Source: Fodinibius salipaludis
GTDB taxonomy: Bacteria > Bacteroidota > Rhodothermia > Balneolales > Balneolaceae
Direction of reading: 5' to 3'
Assembly: GCF_002287075.1 (NCBI RefSeq)
Contig: NZ_NSKE01000010.1
Coordinates: 1 to 64,000, forward strand
DNA length: 64,000 nucleotides
The position numbers and the translations under genes are program-made. Below the pieces are notes generated by a model. That model worked only from the letters and a program-made list of their open reading frames with translations, searched no databases and had not been told where the DNA came from. Shown piece by piece: positions 8,241 to 17,756 of the stretch (the first letter of the stretch is position 1; the number at the start of each line of letters is the position of its first letter).

Positions 8241-9707
8241 ATGATAGAAACACTTGGATCCAGCCTGCAAGACTTCGCCTACAACGTGCGTATTGTGGAT
8301 ATCCTGGATGTTGCTCTAATCTCAGTAGTTTTCTATCTATTGATAAATTGGCTAATCCGAAGCCTGTCAAAGCGTACGCTAATCGGCTTCTCAACCCTGT
8401 TTGTGATTTATCTTATAGCCCGTCTATCAGGTATGTACCTGACTGAATTACTCATCCAAGCCCTCTTTATTGTTATTTTGATTGGTATGGTTGTCGTCTT
8501 CCAATCGGATATCAGACGGATCGTTGATAGCGTCGGCAACTGGAATTTCTTTATGAAAAATGACCCTCCTTCCGATTCCAGAACCGCGACTAATATAATA
8601 GCAGAGGCCGCTTCCAAGATGGCTTATAATAAGACGGGAGCCCTTATTGTGATCCGTGGCAAAGAAAACTGGGATCGCCATATTGATGGCGGTATTGCTC
8701 TTGATGGGCAACTTTCTACTTCGCTATTATATAGCATTTTTAATCCCACAGCTCCCGGGCACGATGGTGCCGTATTGCTTGAGGGTAATAACATCGTTCG
8801 ATTCGGTACCCATCTGCCGTTATCAAGGAATATGGGCGAAAATTTTGAAGGCGGAACTCGTCATGCCGCCGCTCTTGGTATATCAGAACAATGCGATGCC
8901 CTTGTTGTGGTCGTATCTGAAGAACGAGGAACAATTAGTGTGGCACAATCTGGTTTACTCAAAACTCTGGAATCCCGCAGCGAGTTAAAACGCATTCTCG
9001 ATGATTTTTGGGAAAAGCACTATCAATCGGAGGATACTTCTATTATCAACGGATGGAAACAAAGGAATATACAGACGGCCATTGCTTCTTTAGTAATTGC
9101 CGGCATGCTTTGGTTTGCTTATGCCTACCAGTCCGGGACGGTCTACCGCTCCTTTTCAATACCTATTGAGTATCGGAATTTACAAAATAGTAGTATGATG
9201 GTTCAGGATTCACTGCCAATGCAAGCCCAAGTTACCCTGGCCGGACCAGAACAAGCCTTCCGTGCCTTAGATCCATCTACCCTTGTTATAACATTTGACG
9301 TTAATGAAGAAAATTTAAATTCCGGTAAATTTCCAATCACTGAAAATGTTATTAATATTCCCAATGAATTTCGTTTGTACGATGCAAATCCTCAATCGTT
9401 AGAAATTACTGCTCAGGAAGTAGAACAACTCCAGATACCGGTACACATTGCTATGAGCGATACCCTTTCGGATCAACTCGAACTTCTCTCAATAAGTGCC
9501 AAGCCTGAAACAGTCACCGTAGCCGTTCCCAAGGGTAATACTGTTCCCGACTCTATTGCAACTGAATCTATTGATCTTTCTGATATTGAAGAGTCCATGA
9601 AGATAACAAAAGATCTTCTGCTTCCTTTAGGATTAAGATTATCTGAAGATGAAACACAAGAAATTGTCATCTCTATTGAAGTTCGAGAAAAAGATAATAC
9701 CAATTAA
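8241..9707 (+). CDS. cdaA: Diadenylate cyclase (CdaA-type) fused to a YbbR/CdaR-like domain
   Basis: I chose ATG 8241 (488 residues), just after the dehydratase stop; an upstream TTG at 8160 would overlap that gene by 77 bases and add no recognisable domain. Three membrane spans (about residues 20-90) precede a DAC domain (about 100-255) that makes c-di-AMP from two ATP. The DGA motif is present (Asp175), but the usual RHR motif reads R207-H208-A209 in GTRHAAALG. A further span (about residues 272-292, IASLVIAGMLWFAYAY) leads into an extracytoplasmic region to 488 that looks like YbbR repeats. YbbR is normally the separate regulator CdaR. The protein therefore appears to join enzyme and regulator in one chain. 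Confidence 0.85.
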   Translation: MIETLGSSLQDFAYNVRIVDILDVALISVVFYLLINWLIRSLSKRTLIGFSTLFVIYLIARLSGMYLTELLIQALFIVILIGMVVVFQSDIRRIVDSVGNWNFFMKNDPPSDSRTATNIIAEAASKMAYNKTGALIVIRGKENWDRHIDGGIALDGQLSTSLLYSIFNPTAPGHDGAVLLEGNNIVRFGTHLPLSRNMGENFEGGTRHAAALGISEQCDALVVVVSEERGTISVAQSGLLKTLESRSELKRILDDFWEKHYQSEDTSIINGWKQRNIQTAIASLVIAGMLWFAYAYQSGTVYRSFSIPIEYRNLQNSSMMVQDSLPMQAQVTLAGPEQAFRALDPSTLVITFDVNEENLNSGKFPITENVINIPNEFRLYDANPQSLEITAQEVEQLQIPVHIAMSDTLSDQLELLSISAKPETVTVAVPKGNTVPDSIATESIDLSDIEESMKITKDLLLPLGLRLSEDETQEIVISIEVREKDNTN

Positions 9708-9728
9708 CCTATTAGATATAGAAAAACC

Positions 9729-10400
9729 ATGCGTTACTTCATTATTTTAATATCCTGTATTTGCATAACTGCAACAACACAAGCTCAGAATGTCATCTCT
9801 ATAAATGCCACTGCCGAGGTATTGGTTCCGGCCGATAAAATTGCTTTTCAAATCAACTTGAATGCGGAAGGTGACACTCCTCAAGAGGCCTATAACCTCC
9901 ATAAAGAGCGTGAAAAAGTGTTGGTACAAGAGCTGAAGAAACACGATATCAAGGAAGAAGATCTAACTTTTGAACCCATTTCTATCAATAAGACCTACAA
10001 CGGATCGTATCGAAATGAGGAGAATAAACGCATTCAAACACGCCAAAACGTTATCGTAACGCTGAAGAACTTTGATATTTATGAGGAGATTCAGATCACG
10101 CTTATTGAAAATAATTTTGATGAATTCAGCGGTAATTTTACATCCAGCGAGGCCGAAGAAGGAGAAAATGAGGCTCTAAAAGAAGCATTAAAAATTGCCC
10201 GCGAAAAAGCTGAAATTATTGCCAACGAAACGGGCGTCACTATCACCGGCATCAAAAATATCAGCCATTCATACAACAGTCGTCCGCCCAGACCAATGAT
10301 GGAGATGACTTCTGCAAAATCTTCTGACAGCCTTTTGGAGTTCGATCAGTCGGTAAGCGTTTCAGCCAATGTATCAGTGACATATAAATTTAAGAAGTAA
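9729..10400 (+). CDS. SIMPL (DUF541) domain exported protein
   Basis: The 223-residue protein has a cleavable signal peptide (residues 1-19, ending TTQAQ). The mature part begins ISINATAEVLVPADKIAFQI, typical of SIMPL/DUF541 domains. Other family features are QEAYNLHKERE, RQNVIVTLKNFD, and the helix EALKIAREKAEIIANETGV. SIMPL proteins are periplasmic or outer-membrane-associated with poorly defined roles in stress. It lies 21 bp after the cyclase gene and may be transcribed with it. Confidence 0.88.
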   Translation: MRYFIILISCICITATTQAQNVISINATAEVLVPADKIAFQINLNAEGDTPQEAYNLHKEREKVLVQELKKHDIKEEDLTFEPISINKTYNGSYRNEENKRIQTRQNVIVTLKNFDIYEEIQITLIENNFDEFSGNFTSSEAEEGENEALKEALKIAREKAEIIANETGVTITGIKNISHSYNSRPPRPMMEMTSAKSSDSLLEFDQSVSVSANVSVTYKFKK

Positions 10401-10448
10401 CCATTTAAGTAAAAGGTGTCATTACTCAGTACAATAGCATCTCTTTTT

Positions 10449-11375
10449 TTAATTCCGAAATTCAATATTCGGATTACGATAGACAGGCACCTCGTTAACG
10501 GCCTCAAAGAATTCTTTCGCTTTCATCAGACCTTCTCTGTCGTTAATAGCATAGGGCCAATACTGCTCCACGTTCCCGCGTCCCATAAAAAGTTGCATGG
10601 TTCCCTGTGATTTGTGCTCTGCAATCACCCAATTGGCAACAATTTTGTAATCCAGTCGATCATCAAAACCAAACTTTTGTGTTCGGTCAAATTCCATCGG
10701 CTGTTGTCCTTCCATCAGCTTGGAAATCGGATAACCTTCCAGCTGTGAATAGTCATTTTTTTCTCCAAGTGATTCAGTAATAGTCGTGGCAAAAACAAGA
10801 GGACGCTCCTCTTCGGGTAAATTTTGTATTGCCTGCAGCGCCAGAATAGCTGAAGCTTTGTGATGCCCGTGTGTTTCTACAATTGGCGTCATGGTAAATA
10901 CAAAATCGTACTGTTCCTCTTTCAGTATTTTTTGCAGTCGCTGCTTTATCCAGTCAGTGTCCCAATTTTCCATCGGAGGACTTATGTCTTCGGAGTATTC
11001 GTCATCCACCTGATCAAAAAAGAAGTAGTTGCGCATACCCACAATTTTACCGCCAGCCATCAATTCCCGTTTGCGGATGCCCGGCAGGTATTCACGTCCC
11101 ACCTCTTCCCTGTCAAGCTCACGATTATAAATATAATTTCCCAGCGTCGAATATTTATACCCGCCTTCGCCGTTGGTCATAATTGCCAAATCCACTATCC
11201 CATCAAGTAGATGTGTAGTCTTAAAAACCGTGGCTGCAAATATAGCGTCATCATCAGGATGAGCGGTCACCAACAGTACTTTTGGCTCATAATCCAACTC
11301 CTGAGCCTGAGTACGTTCTGCAAGTCCATATGAAAAGAGTAAGCTGACAATTAAGAACGCTTTAATCCTGCTCAT
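10449..11375 (-). CDS. Exported PIG-L/LmbE-family deacetylase
   Basis: The 308-residue protein has a signal peptide (ending RTQAQE, about residue 25). The PIG-L zinc motif AHPDDDAIF follows at about residues 37-45, and a later HGHHKAS supplies the third zinc ligand. MTNGEGG is also typical. The family removes N-acetyl groups from sugars such as GlcNAc derivatives in a zinc-dependent way. With the signal peptide, the enzyme should act on periplasmic or extracellular sugars. It lies 12 bp after the TesA-like gene on the same strand, so the two form a small operon. Confidence 0.88.
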   Translation of the reverse strand: MSRIKAFLIVSLLFSYGLAERTQAQELDYEPKVLLVTAHPDDDAIFAATVFKTTHLLDGIVDLAIMTNGEGGYKYSTLGNYIYNRELDREEVGREYLPGIRKRELMAGGKIVGMRNYFFFDQVDDEYSEDISPPMENWDTDWIKQRLQKILKEEQYDFVFTMTPIVETHGHHKASAILALQAIQNLPEEERPLVFATTITESLGEKNDYSQLEGYPISKLMEGQQPMEFDRTQKFGFDDRLDYKIVANWVIAEHKSQGTMQLFMGRGNVEQYWPYAINDREGLMKAKEFFEAVNEVPVYRNPNIEFRN

Positions 11376-11387
11376 AATAATATCCTT

Positions 11388-12035
11388 TTAATTAGCATGA
11401 TTATCTGCTCTTTTAGATTCCAAAATAGGCTTTAGCACATTCCATGTTTTATCAGCTAACAATCTATGTCCGGCCTCCGTTGGGTGGATTCCATCGGACT
11501 GCATTAATTCCGAATCGCCCCCCAGCTCATCCAAAAAATAAGGAATAAGTTCGGCATTATTTTCTTCGGCTAATTCCGGATATATCTCTTTGAATTCTCG
11601 CGTGTAATCAGGTCCCAAATTGGGCGGCACCTGCATACCGGTGATAACAATAGATGCATCGGGATACTTGGCTTCCACCTTATCAATAATTTTTTGCAAA
11701 TTCTGTTTCGTTGCATCCAAATCAATCCCGCGCAGTCCGTCATTACCGCCCAGTTCAAGTACAAAAACAGATACCGGCTGACGCAACATCCAGTCGATTC
11801 GAGACAAACCACCGGCCGATGTTTCACCGCTCGATCCCCCGTTCACCGCTTTGAAATTCCAATCCAGCGAATCAATTTTCTGCTGGATAAAAGCCGGAAA
11901 AGCATTTTCTTCTCCAATCCCATATCCTGCGGTAATACTGTCCCCAAAAAAAAGTATGCGTTTGGGAGGCTCTTGCCCGTAGACCATCATCGGAAGTAGA
12001 GAAATCAAAACAATAACCGTCAAAATCCGTTTCAT
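11388..12035 (-). CDS. tesA: TesA-like arylesterase/lysophospholipase (SGNH hydrolase)
   Basis: The 215-residue protein has a signal peptide (MKRILTVIVLISLLPMMVYGQ). SGNH blocks are clear: ILFFGDSITAGYGI (nucleophile Ser), the Gly block GGSSGETSAGGLSR, ELGGNDGLRG with Asn, and DGIHPTEAGH with Asp and His. This order and length match the periplasmic thioesterase/arylesterase TesA. It is divergent from an ABC ATPase/permease pair, as in Escherichia coli tesA-ybbA-ybbP, which supports the assignment. Confidence 0.88.
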   Translation of the reverse strand: MKRILTVIVLISLLPMMVYGQEPPKRILFFGDSITAGYGIGEENAFPAFIQQKIDSLDWNFKAVNGGSSGETSAGGLSRIDWMLRQPVSVFVLELGGNDGLRGIDLDATKQNLQKIIDKVEAKYPDASIVITGMQVPPNLGPDYTREFKEIYPELAEENNAELIPYFLDELGGDSELMQSDGIHPTEAGHRLLADKTWNVLKPILESKRADNHAN

Positions 12036-12158
12036 AAATCAGTAAGCGTAAATTATTGTTATAACATTTTCATTTAGGTTGGGAAACGCTTTCCTTTACG
12101 GAATGATTCACCCGTTGGTAGATGTTACTACCTATAATTCATATTACGATATTATTTT

Positions 12159-12878
12159 ATGGCATTAGATCCAATTTTGGAAGTTACAAATCTCACACAA
12201 CAATTTAGAAGTGGCGATAAAAAATTAACCGTCCTCGATCACGTCGATTTTTCGGTTGAAGAAGGTACCACCTGTTCTATCGTGGGACCATCGGGCAGCG
12301 GTAAGACAACCTTGCTGGGACTTTGTGCCGGGCTCGATCGTCCCACAACCGGGGAAGTAACACTCAACGGCGTACAATTAGGACCGCTCAATGAAGACCA
12401 GCGTGCCGCAGTACGCAATAAACATGTGGGATTCGTCTTCCAAACCTTTCAACTGGTACCTACCCTTACCGCTTTAGAAAACGTAATGGTTCCACTTGAA
12501 CTCCGAGGAGTAAAAACCTCAGAGGTACAGCGTGATGCCGAAGAATTGCTTACCCAAGTGGGTCTTGCTGATCGTATGAGTCACTATCCCTCTCAACTTT
12601 CCGGTGGTGAACAACAGCGCGTAGCCATAGCACGTGCGTTCATCAACAAGCCAAAGATACTTTTTGCGGATGAGCCCACCGGGAACCTTGACTCTGAAAC
12701 AGGAGCCACCATCGAAGAATTACTTTTCGATCTCAATAAAGCACGCGGCACAACCCTCATTTTGGTAACACACGATTTATCTCTGGCCGAGCAGTGTCAA
12801 CGTATCATACGGTTGAAAAACGGTCAAATTCACAAAGACGAGTGGATTGACAATCCCACTGCAGAACAGGTTCAATAA
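12159..12878 (+). CDS. ABC transporter ATP-binding protein (YbbA/LolD type)
   Basis: The 239-residue ATPase has Walker [10 protein letters not shown], signature [14 protein letters not shown], Walker [14 protein letters not shown] and the H-loop LVTHD. The [24 protein letters not shown] segment is typical of the LolD/MacB/YbbA subfamily, which pairs with FtsX-fold permeases. The permease gene follows after 21 bp. With the divergent TesA-like gene it reproduces the ybbA-ybbP neighbourhood. Its role is probably mechanical extraction or export of an envelope lipid or protein rather than solute import (inference). Confidence 0.92.
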   Translation: MALDPILEVTNLTQQFRSGDKKLTVLDHVDFSVEEGTTCSIVGPSGSGKTTLLGLCAGLDRPTTGEVTLNGVQLGPLNEDQRAAVRNKHVGFVFQTFQLVPTLTALENVMVPLELRGVKTSEVQRDAEELLTQVGLADRMSHYPSQLSGGEQQRVAIARAFINKPKILFADEPTGNLDSETGATIEELLFDLNKARGTTLILVTHDLSLAEQCQRIIRLKNGQIHKDEWIDNPTAEQVQ

Positions 12879-12899
12879 GAGTTTTCAGATATTAGATTT

Positions 12900-15446
12900 A
12901 TGTCATCATTCTTTTCTAAATGGTCATGGAAAATGGCCTGGCGAGATGCCCGATCCAACAAAAAGCGATTGTTCGTTTATATCTCAGCCATCATTATTGG
13001 AGTTGCGGCACAGGTAGCGATCACCTCATTTCGTGACAGCCTCAACAATACGATCGATAACCAATCAAAAGAACTGCTGGGGGCAGATCTTGAAATTGAA
13101 ACTGAGCAGCCACCACCCGATACGCTCACTGCCTATTTTGATACATTAGGCGGAGAACAATCCACCATTACAGAATTCCCCTCGATGGTCTTGTTTCCCC
13201 AAAATGGGAATACACGCCTGGCCAACGTCCGTGCGTTGGAAGGAAACTTCCCCTTTTACGGGGCACTCGAAACCATCCCAATAGAAGCCGCGCAAACATT
13301 CAAATCGGACACCACTGCCCTGGTCGATCAGGCGTTGATGACCCAGTTTGATATTGAAGTCGGTGATTCTATTAAAGTCGGGGATGTTACGTTTGCCATC
13401 GGGGGTGGGATTACCAAAGTCCCCGGAGAGGCTGCCGCTGCGTCAATGATTGGTCCACGCATATTTATTCCGGCTTCGATGCTGGAGGCCACAAATCTTG
13501 TACAGCGCGGCAGTCGTGTAGAGTACAAACAGTACTTTAGCTTTGCTGATGAGCGGGATGTGGATGCCATCGAAGCACGTGTTGACTCGCTACAAGATGC
13601 CCTCGGCATCGATATCGACACCGAAACGGTAAAAGAGCGACGCGAAGAAATCGGTGAGGCGGTTGGTAATCTCGGTAAATTCCTGAATCTCGTCGGCTTT
13701 ATCGCCCTGCTGTTGGGTGGTATAGGTGTGGCAAGTTCCATCCACGTGTATATCAATCAGAAGATCAGTACGGCATCCGTTCTTCGATGTTTTGGGGCTT
13801 CCTCTGATCAGACGATGAGTATTTTTCTTATTCAAGCGATTGTTTTAGGATTCCTCGGAGCCCTCACGGGCACAATAATTGGTGTAGGCGTTCAATACTT
13901 GTTGCCCGGTTTGGTCAGTGATTTTCTGCCCGTTACTGTAGAATTGACCACCTCTTGGTTAGCCATTGGGCTCGGACTTTTTACCGGTACGGGTGTTGCC
14001 CTTGCCTTTGCCCTGTTACCGCTTCTGGCGCTCCGTAAGGCTTCACCGCTGTATGCCCTGCGTACTATGGAGGGCTCGATCACGGCTCTGCTGTCAAACA
14101 AAACGAAAGCTATTATCTACGTAGCCGTAGCACTTGTTGTTATGGGATATGCAACCCTACTGACCTCCGACTGGATTATAGGCGGGCTGTTTACCGCCGG
14201 AATGATCGTTGCTTTCGGATTACTGTGGCTGGTCGCAAAGTTATTAATCAAACTTATTCGCCGGAATTTCCCCTCTAACTGGCCTTACGTCTGGCGCCAA
14301 GGCTTGGCGAATTTATATCGTCCCCATAACCAAACGACAACGCTCATGCTCTCCCTGGGATTGGGAATGCTGCTGGTTAGCACGCTCTACTTTAGCCAGG
14401 ATATGCTGATGGAAGAGCTCGATTTCGCCACTCGTGATGACGCCCCTAATCTCATCTTCTTTGATATACAACCCGATCAAAATGAAGGACTTAATCAGCT
14501 CCTGGAAGAAAATGATGTGCCGATTATCCAAAATGTGCCGATGGTTACAATGCGGCTGGACTCGTTGCGTGGACGCAGTACCCAAGCTATCGATGACGAC
14601 AGTACCAATAACGTGCATGACTGGGCTCTGCGAAGAGAATACCGCTCCACCTACCGCGACAGCCTGATTGACTCTGAGACACTGCTCGAAGGAGAATGGA
14701 TTGGACAAGCCCCAGATACGGGACGCGTTCCGGTATCAGCGGCCAAAGAAATTTCCGAAGATCTCAACTTGGAGATTGGCGATGCGCTCACCTTTGATGT
14801 ACAGGGCGTACCCGTAGAGGCAGTTGTAGGCAGCATTCGCGAAGTAGATTTCCAACGCGTACAACCCAACTTCTTCATGCTCTTTCCCACCGGTGTTTTG
14901 GAACCTGCCCCCCAAATTTATGTCACCGTTTCGCGAGCTCCCAGCCAAGATATTTCCGCCTCCGTTCAACAAGCGGTTGTGCAAAAATATCCCAATGTAT
15001 CGGCTATTGACGTCAGTCGCATCCTTGAGACCATCAACCAATTTATTGATAAAATTTCGTTTGCCGTACAATTTATGGCGCTGTTCAGCATTATTACCGG
15101 ACTTATCGTCCTTGCCAGCTCTGTAGCCACCAGCCGATTCCAGCGTATCAAAGAAAGTGTTTTACTACGGACAATCGGTGCCAGTAAGAAACAAATTATC
15201 CAAATACTGTCGGTAGAGTATCTTTTCCTGGGGATTCTGTCCGCACTTACGGGACTCATACTTTCAGTAGGTGCTACCTGGCTACTGGGCTACCTCTATT
15301 TTGATATCACCTTTACACCCAATCTCTGGGTCATCATTCTGGGCACATTGATCGTTACCGGTCTTACTATTCTAATTGGAATGTTTAACAGCCGAAGTGT
15401 CTATAAAAAGACTCCTCTGGAAGTATTACGTATGGAAGCCGAATAG
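12900..15446 (+). CDS. FtsX-type ABC transporter permease (YbbP-like)
   Basis: The 848-residue permease has one N-terminal membrane span (about residues 24-44) and a large periplasmic domain. Two FtsX blocks of three to four spans follow, one at about 260-380 and one at the C-terminus (about 720-835), with extra spans near 405-450 and 480-500. This ten-span, two-FtsX plan fits YbbP rather than the four-span MacB or LolC. It works with the ATPase encoded immediately upstream. The C-terminal KTPLEVLRMEA is a common end for the family. Confidence 0.9.
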   Translation: MSSFFSKWSWKMAWRDARSNKKRLFVYISAIIIGVAAQVAITSFRDSLNNTIDNQSKELLGADLEIETEQPPPDTLTAYFDTLGGEQSTITEFPSMVLFPQNGNTRLANVRALEGNFPFYGALETIPIEAAQTFKSDTTALVDQALMTQFDIEVGDSIKVGDVTFAIGGGITKVPGEAAAASMIGPRIFIPASMLEATNLVQRGSRVEYKQYFSFADERDVDAIEARVDSLQDALGIDIDTETVKERREEIGEAVGNLGKFLNLVGFIALLLGGIGVASSIHVYINQKISTASVLRCFGASSDQTMSIFLIQAIVLGFLGALTGTIIGVGVQYLLPGLVSDFLPVTVELTTSWLAIGLGLFTGTGVALAFALLPLLALRKASPLYALRTMEGSITALLSNKTKAIIYVAVALVVMGYATLLTSDWIIGGLFTAGMIVAFGLLWLVAKLLIKLIRRNFPSNWPYVWRQGLANLYRPHNQTTTLMLSLGLGMLLVSTLYFSQDMLMEELDFATRDDAPNLIFFDIQPDQNEGLNQLLEENDVPIIQNVPMVTMRLDSLRGRSTQAIDDDSTNNVHDWALRREYRSTYRDSLIDSETLLEGEWIGQAPDTGRVPVSAAKEISEDLNLEIGDALTFDVQGVPVEAVVGSIREVDFQRVQPNFFMLFPTGVLEPAPQIYVTVSRAPSQDISASVQQAVVQKYPNVSAIDVSRILETINQFIDKISFAVQFMALFSIITGLIVLASSVATSRFQRIKESVLLRTIGASKKQIIQILSVEYLFLGILSALTGLILSVGATWLLGYLYFDITFTPNLWVIILGTLIVTGLTILIGMFNSRSVYKKTPLEVLRMEAE

Positions 15447-15527
15447 TTTTAGGAAACATTATCTGTAGTAACCCATTAAAAGGGTATAGCATAAGAACAC
15501 TTCAAAAATTAACCGACCAAGTTTCCC

Positions 15528-16211
15528 ATGAAGTTATCTAAATACGGCCTAATTATTACACTTTGTCTTGGACTATTGACCGTAACAGCCACTAATTGTA
15601 AAAACTGGAGCAAAACGGCAAAAGGAGGAACAATTGGCGCCGGTGCGGGAGCGTTAGCCGGAGCAGTTATTGGTGAAGTAACCGGTGATAATAGCGTAAA
15701 AGGGGCCATTATTGGAGCGGCTGTTGGTGGTGCAGCCGGGGCAGCTATCGGTAACTATATGGATCGTCAGGCCCGTGAGATGCGTGAAGACCTTGAAAAT
15801 GCCGAGGTAGAACGCGTTGGTGAAGGTATTAAAATTACGTTTGACTCGGGGATCCTTTTCAAAGTTGACTCCTATAACCTCCAGGAACCGGCAAAAGAAA
15901 ACATTGCCGAACTATCGGAAATCCTTAAAAAATATGATGACACCAATATCCTTTTTGCGGGCCATACCGATAATACCGGTTCGGAAAAATATAACCAGCA
16001 GCTATCAGAAGATCGCGGAAAATCAGTAGCAGAATACACTTCCTTTTTGGGGGTAGAATCTAATCGAATGACCATTATTGGCTACGGTGAGACCGACCCT
16101 ACCGCTTCGAACGAAACCGCTGAGGGACGGCAGCAAAATCGTCGCGTAGAAATTGCTATCTATGCTAATGACGAGCTGAAGAAAGCTGCTAAAAGTGGCG
16201 AACTAAATTAA
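15528..16211 (+). CDS. OmpA-family lipoprotein with glycine zipper (YiaD-like)
   Basis: The 227-residue protein has a signal peptide ending at Cys25 (ATNC). A glycine-zipper stretch of GAGAGALAGAVIG and GAAVGGAAGAAIGNYMDRQ type follows (about residues 38-80). A C-terminal OmpA domain (about 105-215) shows the peptidoglycan-binding signature, including FAGHTDNTGSEKYNQQLSEDRGKSV and NRRVEIAI. It probably links the outer membrane to the cell wall. A strong terminator follows, so it appears to be a single-gene unit. Confidence 0.92.
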   Translation: MKLSKYGLIITLCLGLLTVTATNCKNWSKTAKGGTIGAGAGALAGAVIGEVTGDNSVKGAIIGAAVGGAAGAAIGNYMDRQAREMREDLENAEVERVGEGIKITFDSGILFKVDSYNLQEPAKENIAELSEILKKYDDTNILFAGHTDNTGSEKYNQQLSEDRGKSVAEYTSFLGVESNRMTIIGYGETDPTASNETAEGRQQNRRVEIAIYANDELKKAAKSGELN

Positions 16212-16237
16212 ATCAATTTTAAAAATTTTCTTTTTCT

Positions 16238-16276
16238 AAAAATGGCTTCGGACTTTACCGAGGCCATTTTTATTTT
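16238..16276 (+). terminator. Rho-independent terminator after the OmpA-family gene
   Basis: A 14-bp stem (16238-16251 with 16258-16271) ends in a T-rich tract. Its one irregular pair is T-G in the plus sense, fitting plus-strand use. Confidence 0.88.
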
Positions 16277-16322
16277 ACAGCCTCTCAGCCGAATGCGATA
16301 TAAAATCAGAATTAATACGTAT

Positions 16323-16493
16323 ATGGATATTGATCAGAAAACGAACCTCATTTCAATTATCATTTTACTGGTTTGTACCCTGATAGCTATCGGTATTTAT
16401 ATGTACAGCGGCAACATTGTAGTTGCAATCTTTATTGCTCCCCCTATCATCCACTGGATCCTGAAAAAGAGAGCCAACACAGAGCACTTATAA
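16323..16493 (+). CDS. Small two-span membrane protein, unknown function
   Basis: From ATG 16323 the frame encodes 56 residues: a short polar start (MDIDQKTN), a first hydrophobic span of about 18 residues, then GNIVVAIFIAPPIIHWIL and a basic tail KKRANTEHL. An earlier ATG at 16242 lies inside the preceding terminator, so it is unlikely to be used. The sequence looks like many small inner-membrane proteins; no family can be named. CorA begins 87 bp downstream. Confidence 0.6.
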   Translation: MDIDQKTNLISIIILLVCTLIAIGIYMYSGNIVVAIFIAPPIIHWILKKRANTEHL

Positions 16494-16580
16494 ATTGAGG
16501 AGATATACCTTTGGTCGTTTGTTTTAGGTCTTTAGCTTAACCATATTATTGATGTCAGTTAACCAAAAAATAGTATCAGT

Positions 16581-17702
16581 ATGGCTACATCAGGGACACT
16601 TAAAAATATGCTGCCAAGTGTTCGATTCCGTAGGACCGGACGTCACAAAAAACCGGGCACAGCCCCCGGCACCATTGAACATATCGGTGAACGGCACATG
16701 GATGAGATCAAAATCACCGTTCATGATTACGACGAGGAGCACATCGATGAGATTCCAATCAGTAAAATCCAAAAGGTCCAACCTTACTTGGATGCTCCTT
16801 CAAAAACCTGGGTGCAGGTACAAGGCCTGCATGACACCGAAAAGCTAAAATCAATCTGGAACTTCTTTGATCTGCATACCCTCATTCAGGAAGATATTGT
16901 CCATACGGCCCAGCGTCCCAAAGTAGAAGTCTATGACAACTGCATCTTTTTTGTACTTTGTCTGCTTTCCTATTCCAAGGAAGAGCAAAAAATTCAGGCT
17001 GAACAGATCAGTATCGTACTTGGCAAGAATTATGTTCTGTCGTTTCAAGAAACAGATGTTGATCATTTTAAGCCCATTATCAATCGGCTCGCCATAAAGG
17101 GAGCACGCATCCGAAAGCAGAATGCTGATTACCTGATGTATGCTTTGGTTGATACCGTTGTGGACTACTATTTCAATATCATCGAACACATAGCCGATGA
17201 TATTGAGGGACTTGAAGATGAACTCCTGCAAGATCCCGAAGACCACCTGTTGAATCAAATTCATAAAATTAGGCGCGAAATTATCTTCTTCCGAAAACAA
17301 GTTTGGCCGTTGCGTGATGCGATCAATGCCACCATCAGAGATGAATCACAATTTATTGACAACAGCACAAAAATATATCTCCGTGATGTGTATGATCATA
17401 TGATCCAGGTAATCGATAACATCGAGAATTATCGCGACATGATCCTGGGTCTCCAGGATATGTATATGTCGCACGTGAGTAATAAGATGAACGAAGTAAT
17501 GAAAGTGCTCACCATTATTGCTACTATTTTTATTCCACTCACTTTCGTGGCCGGTATATATGGAATGAATTTTGATCCCGGAGCAAGTCCGTATAATATG
17601 CCCGAACTCAGCTGGTATTGGGGATATCCCGCCTCATTGGGAGGCATGACCATTCTTGCACTTATCATGATTTTCTTCTTTAAACGCAAGGGATGGTTCT
17701 GA
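16581..17702 (+). CDS. corA: CorA-family magnesium/cobalt transporter
   Basis: The 373-residue protein has a long soluble N-terminal domain. The two closing membrane spans carry the CorA signature YGMNF (Gly328-Met329-Asn330) in the periplasmic loop and a basic C-terminal tail (FKRKGWF). The preceding segment FIPLTFVAGIYGMNF is typical. CorA forms homopentameric Mg2+ channels; Co2+ and Ni2+ can also pass. The first 30 residues (MATSGTLKNMLPSV, basic) extend beyond the core fold, and a downstream start cannot be excluded. Confidence 0.93.
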   Translation: MATSGTLKNMLPSVRFRRTGRHKKPGTAPGTIEHIGERHMDEIKITVHDYDEEHIDEIPISKIQKVQPYLDAPSKTWVQVQGLHDTEKLKSIWNFFDLHTLIQEDIVHTAQRPKVEVYDNCIFFVLCLLSYSKEEQKIQAEQISIVLGKNYVLSFQETDVDHFKPIINRLAIKGARIRKQNADYLMYALVDTVVDYYFNIIEHIADDIEGLEDELLQDPEDHLLNQIHKIRREIIFFRKQVWPLRDAINATIRDESQFIDNSTKIYLRDVYDHMIQVIDNIENYRDMILGLQDMYMSHVSNKMNEVMKVLTIIATIFIPLTFVAGIYGMNFDPGASPYNMPELSWYWGYPASLGGMTILALIMIFFFKRKGWF

Positions 17703-17756
17703 GATAAAAAGATATTTTTGTATTATAAATTCAGCTTTTAATCAAATACTACCATC

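Noticed and set aside
12117-12132. Small hairpin GGTAG-6-CTACC between tesA and the ABC ATPase gene
   Set aside because: Only five base pairs, easily chance in a 123-base divergent promoter region.
16242-16322. Earlier ATG for the small two-span protein
   Set aside because: The codon lies within the terminator hairpin of the preceding gene; ATG 16323 gives a typical short N-terminus.
17713-17720. TATTTTTG as a Bacteroidota-type -7 box ahead of the universal stress protein gene
   Set aside because: No TTTG element is found at the expected -33 spacing, so the match is too weak to report as a promoter.
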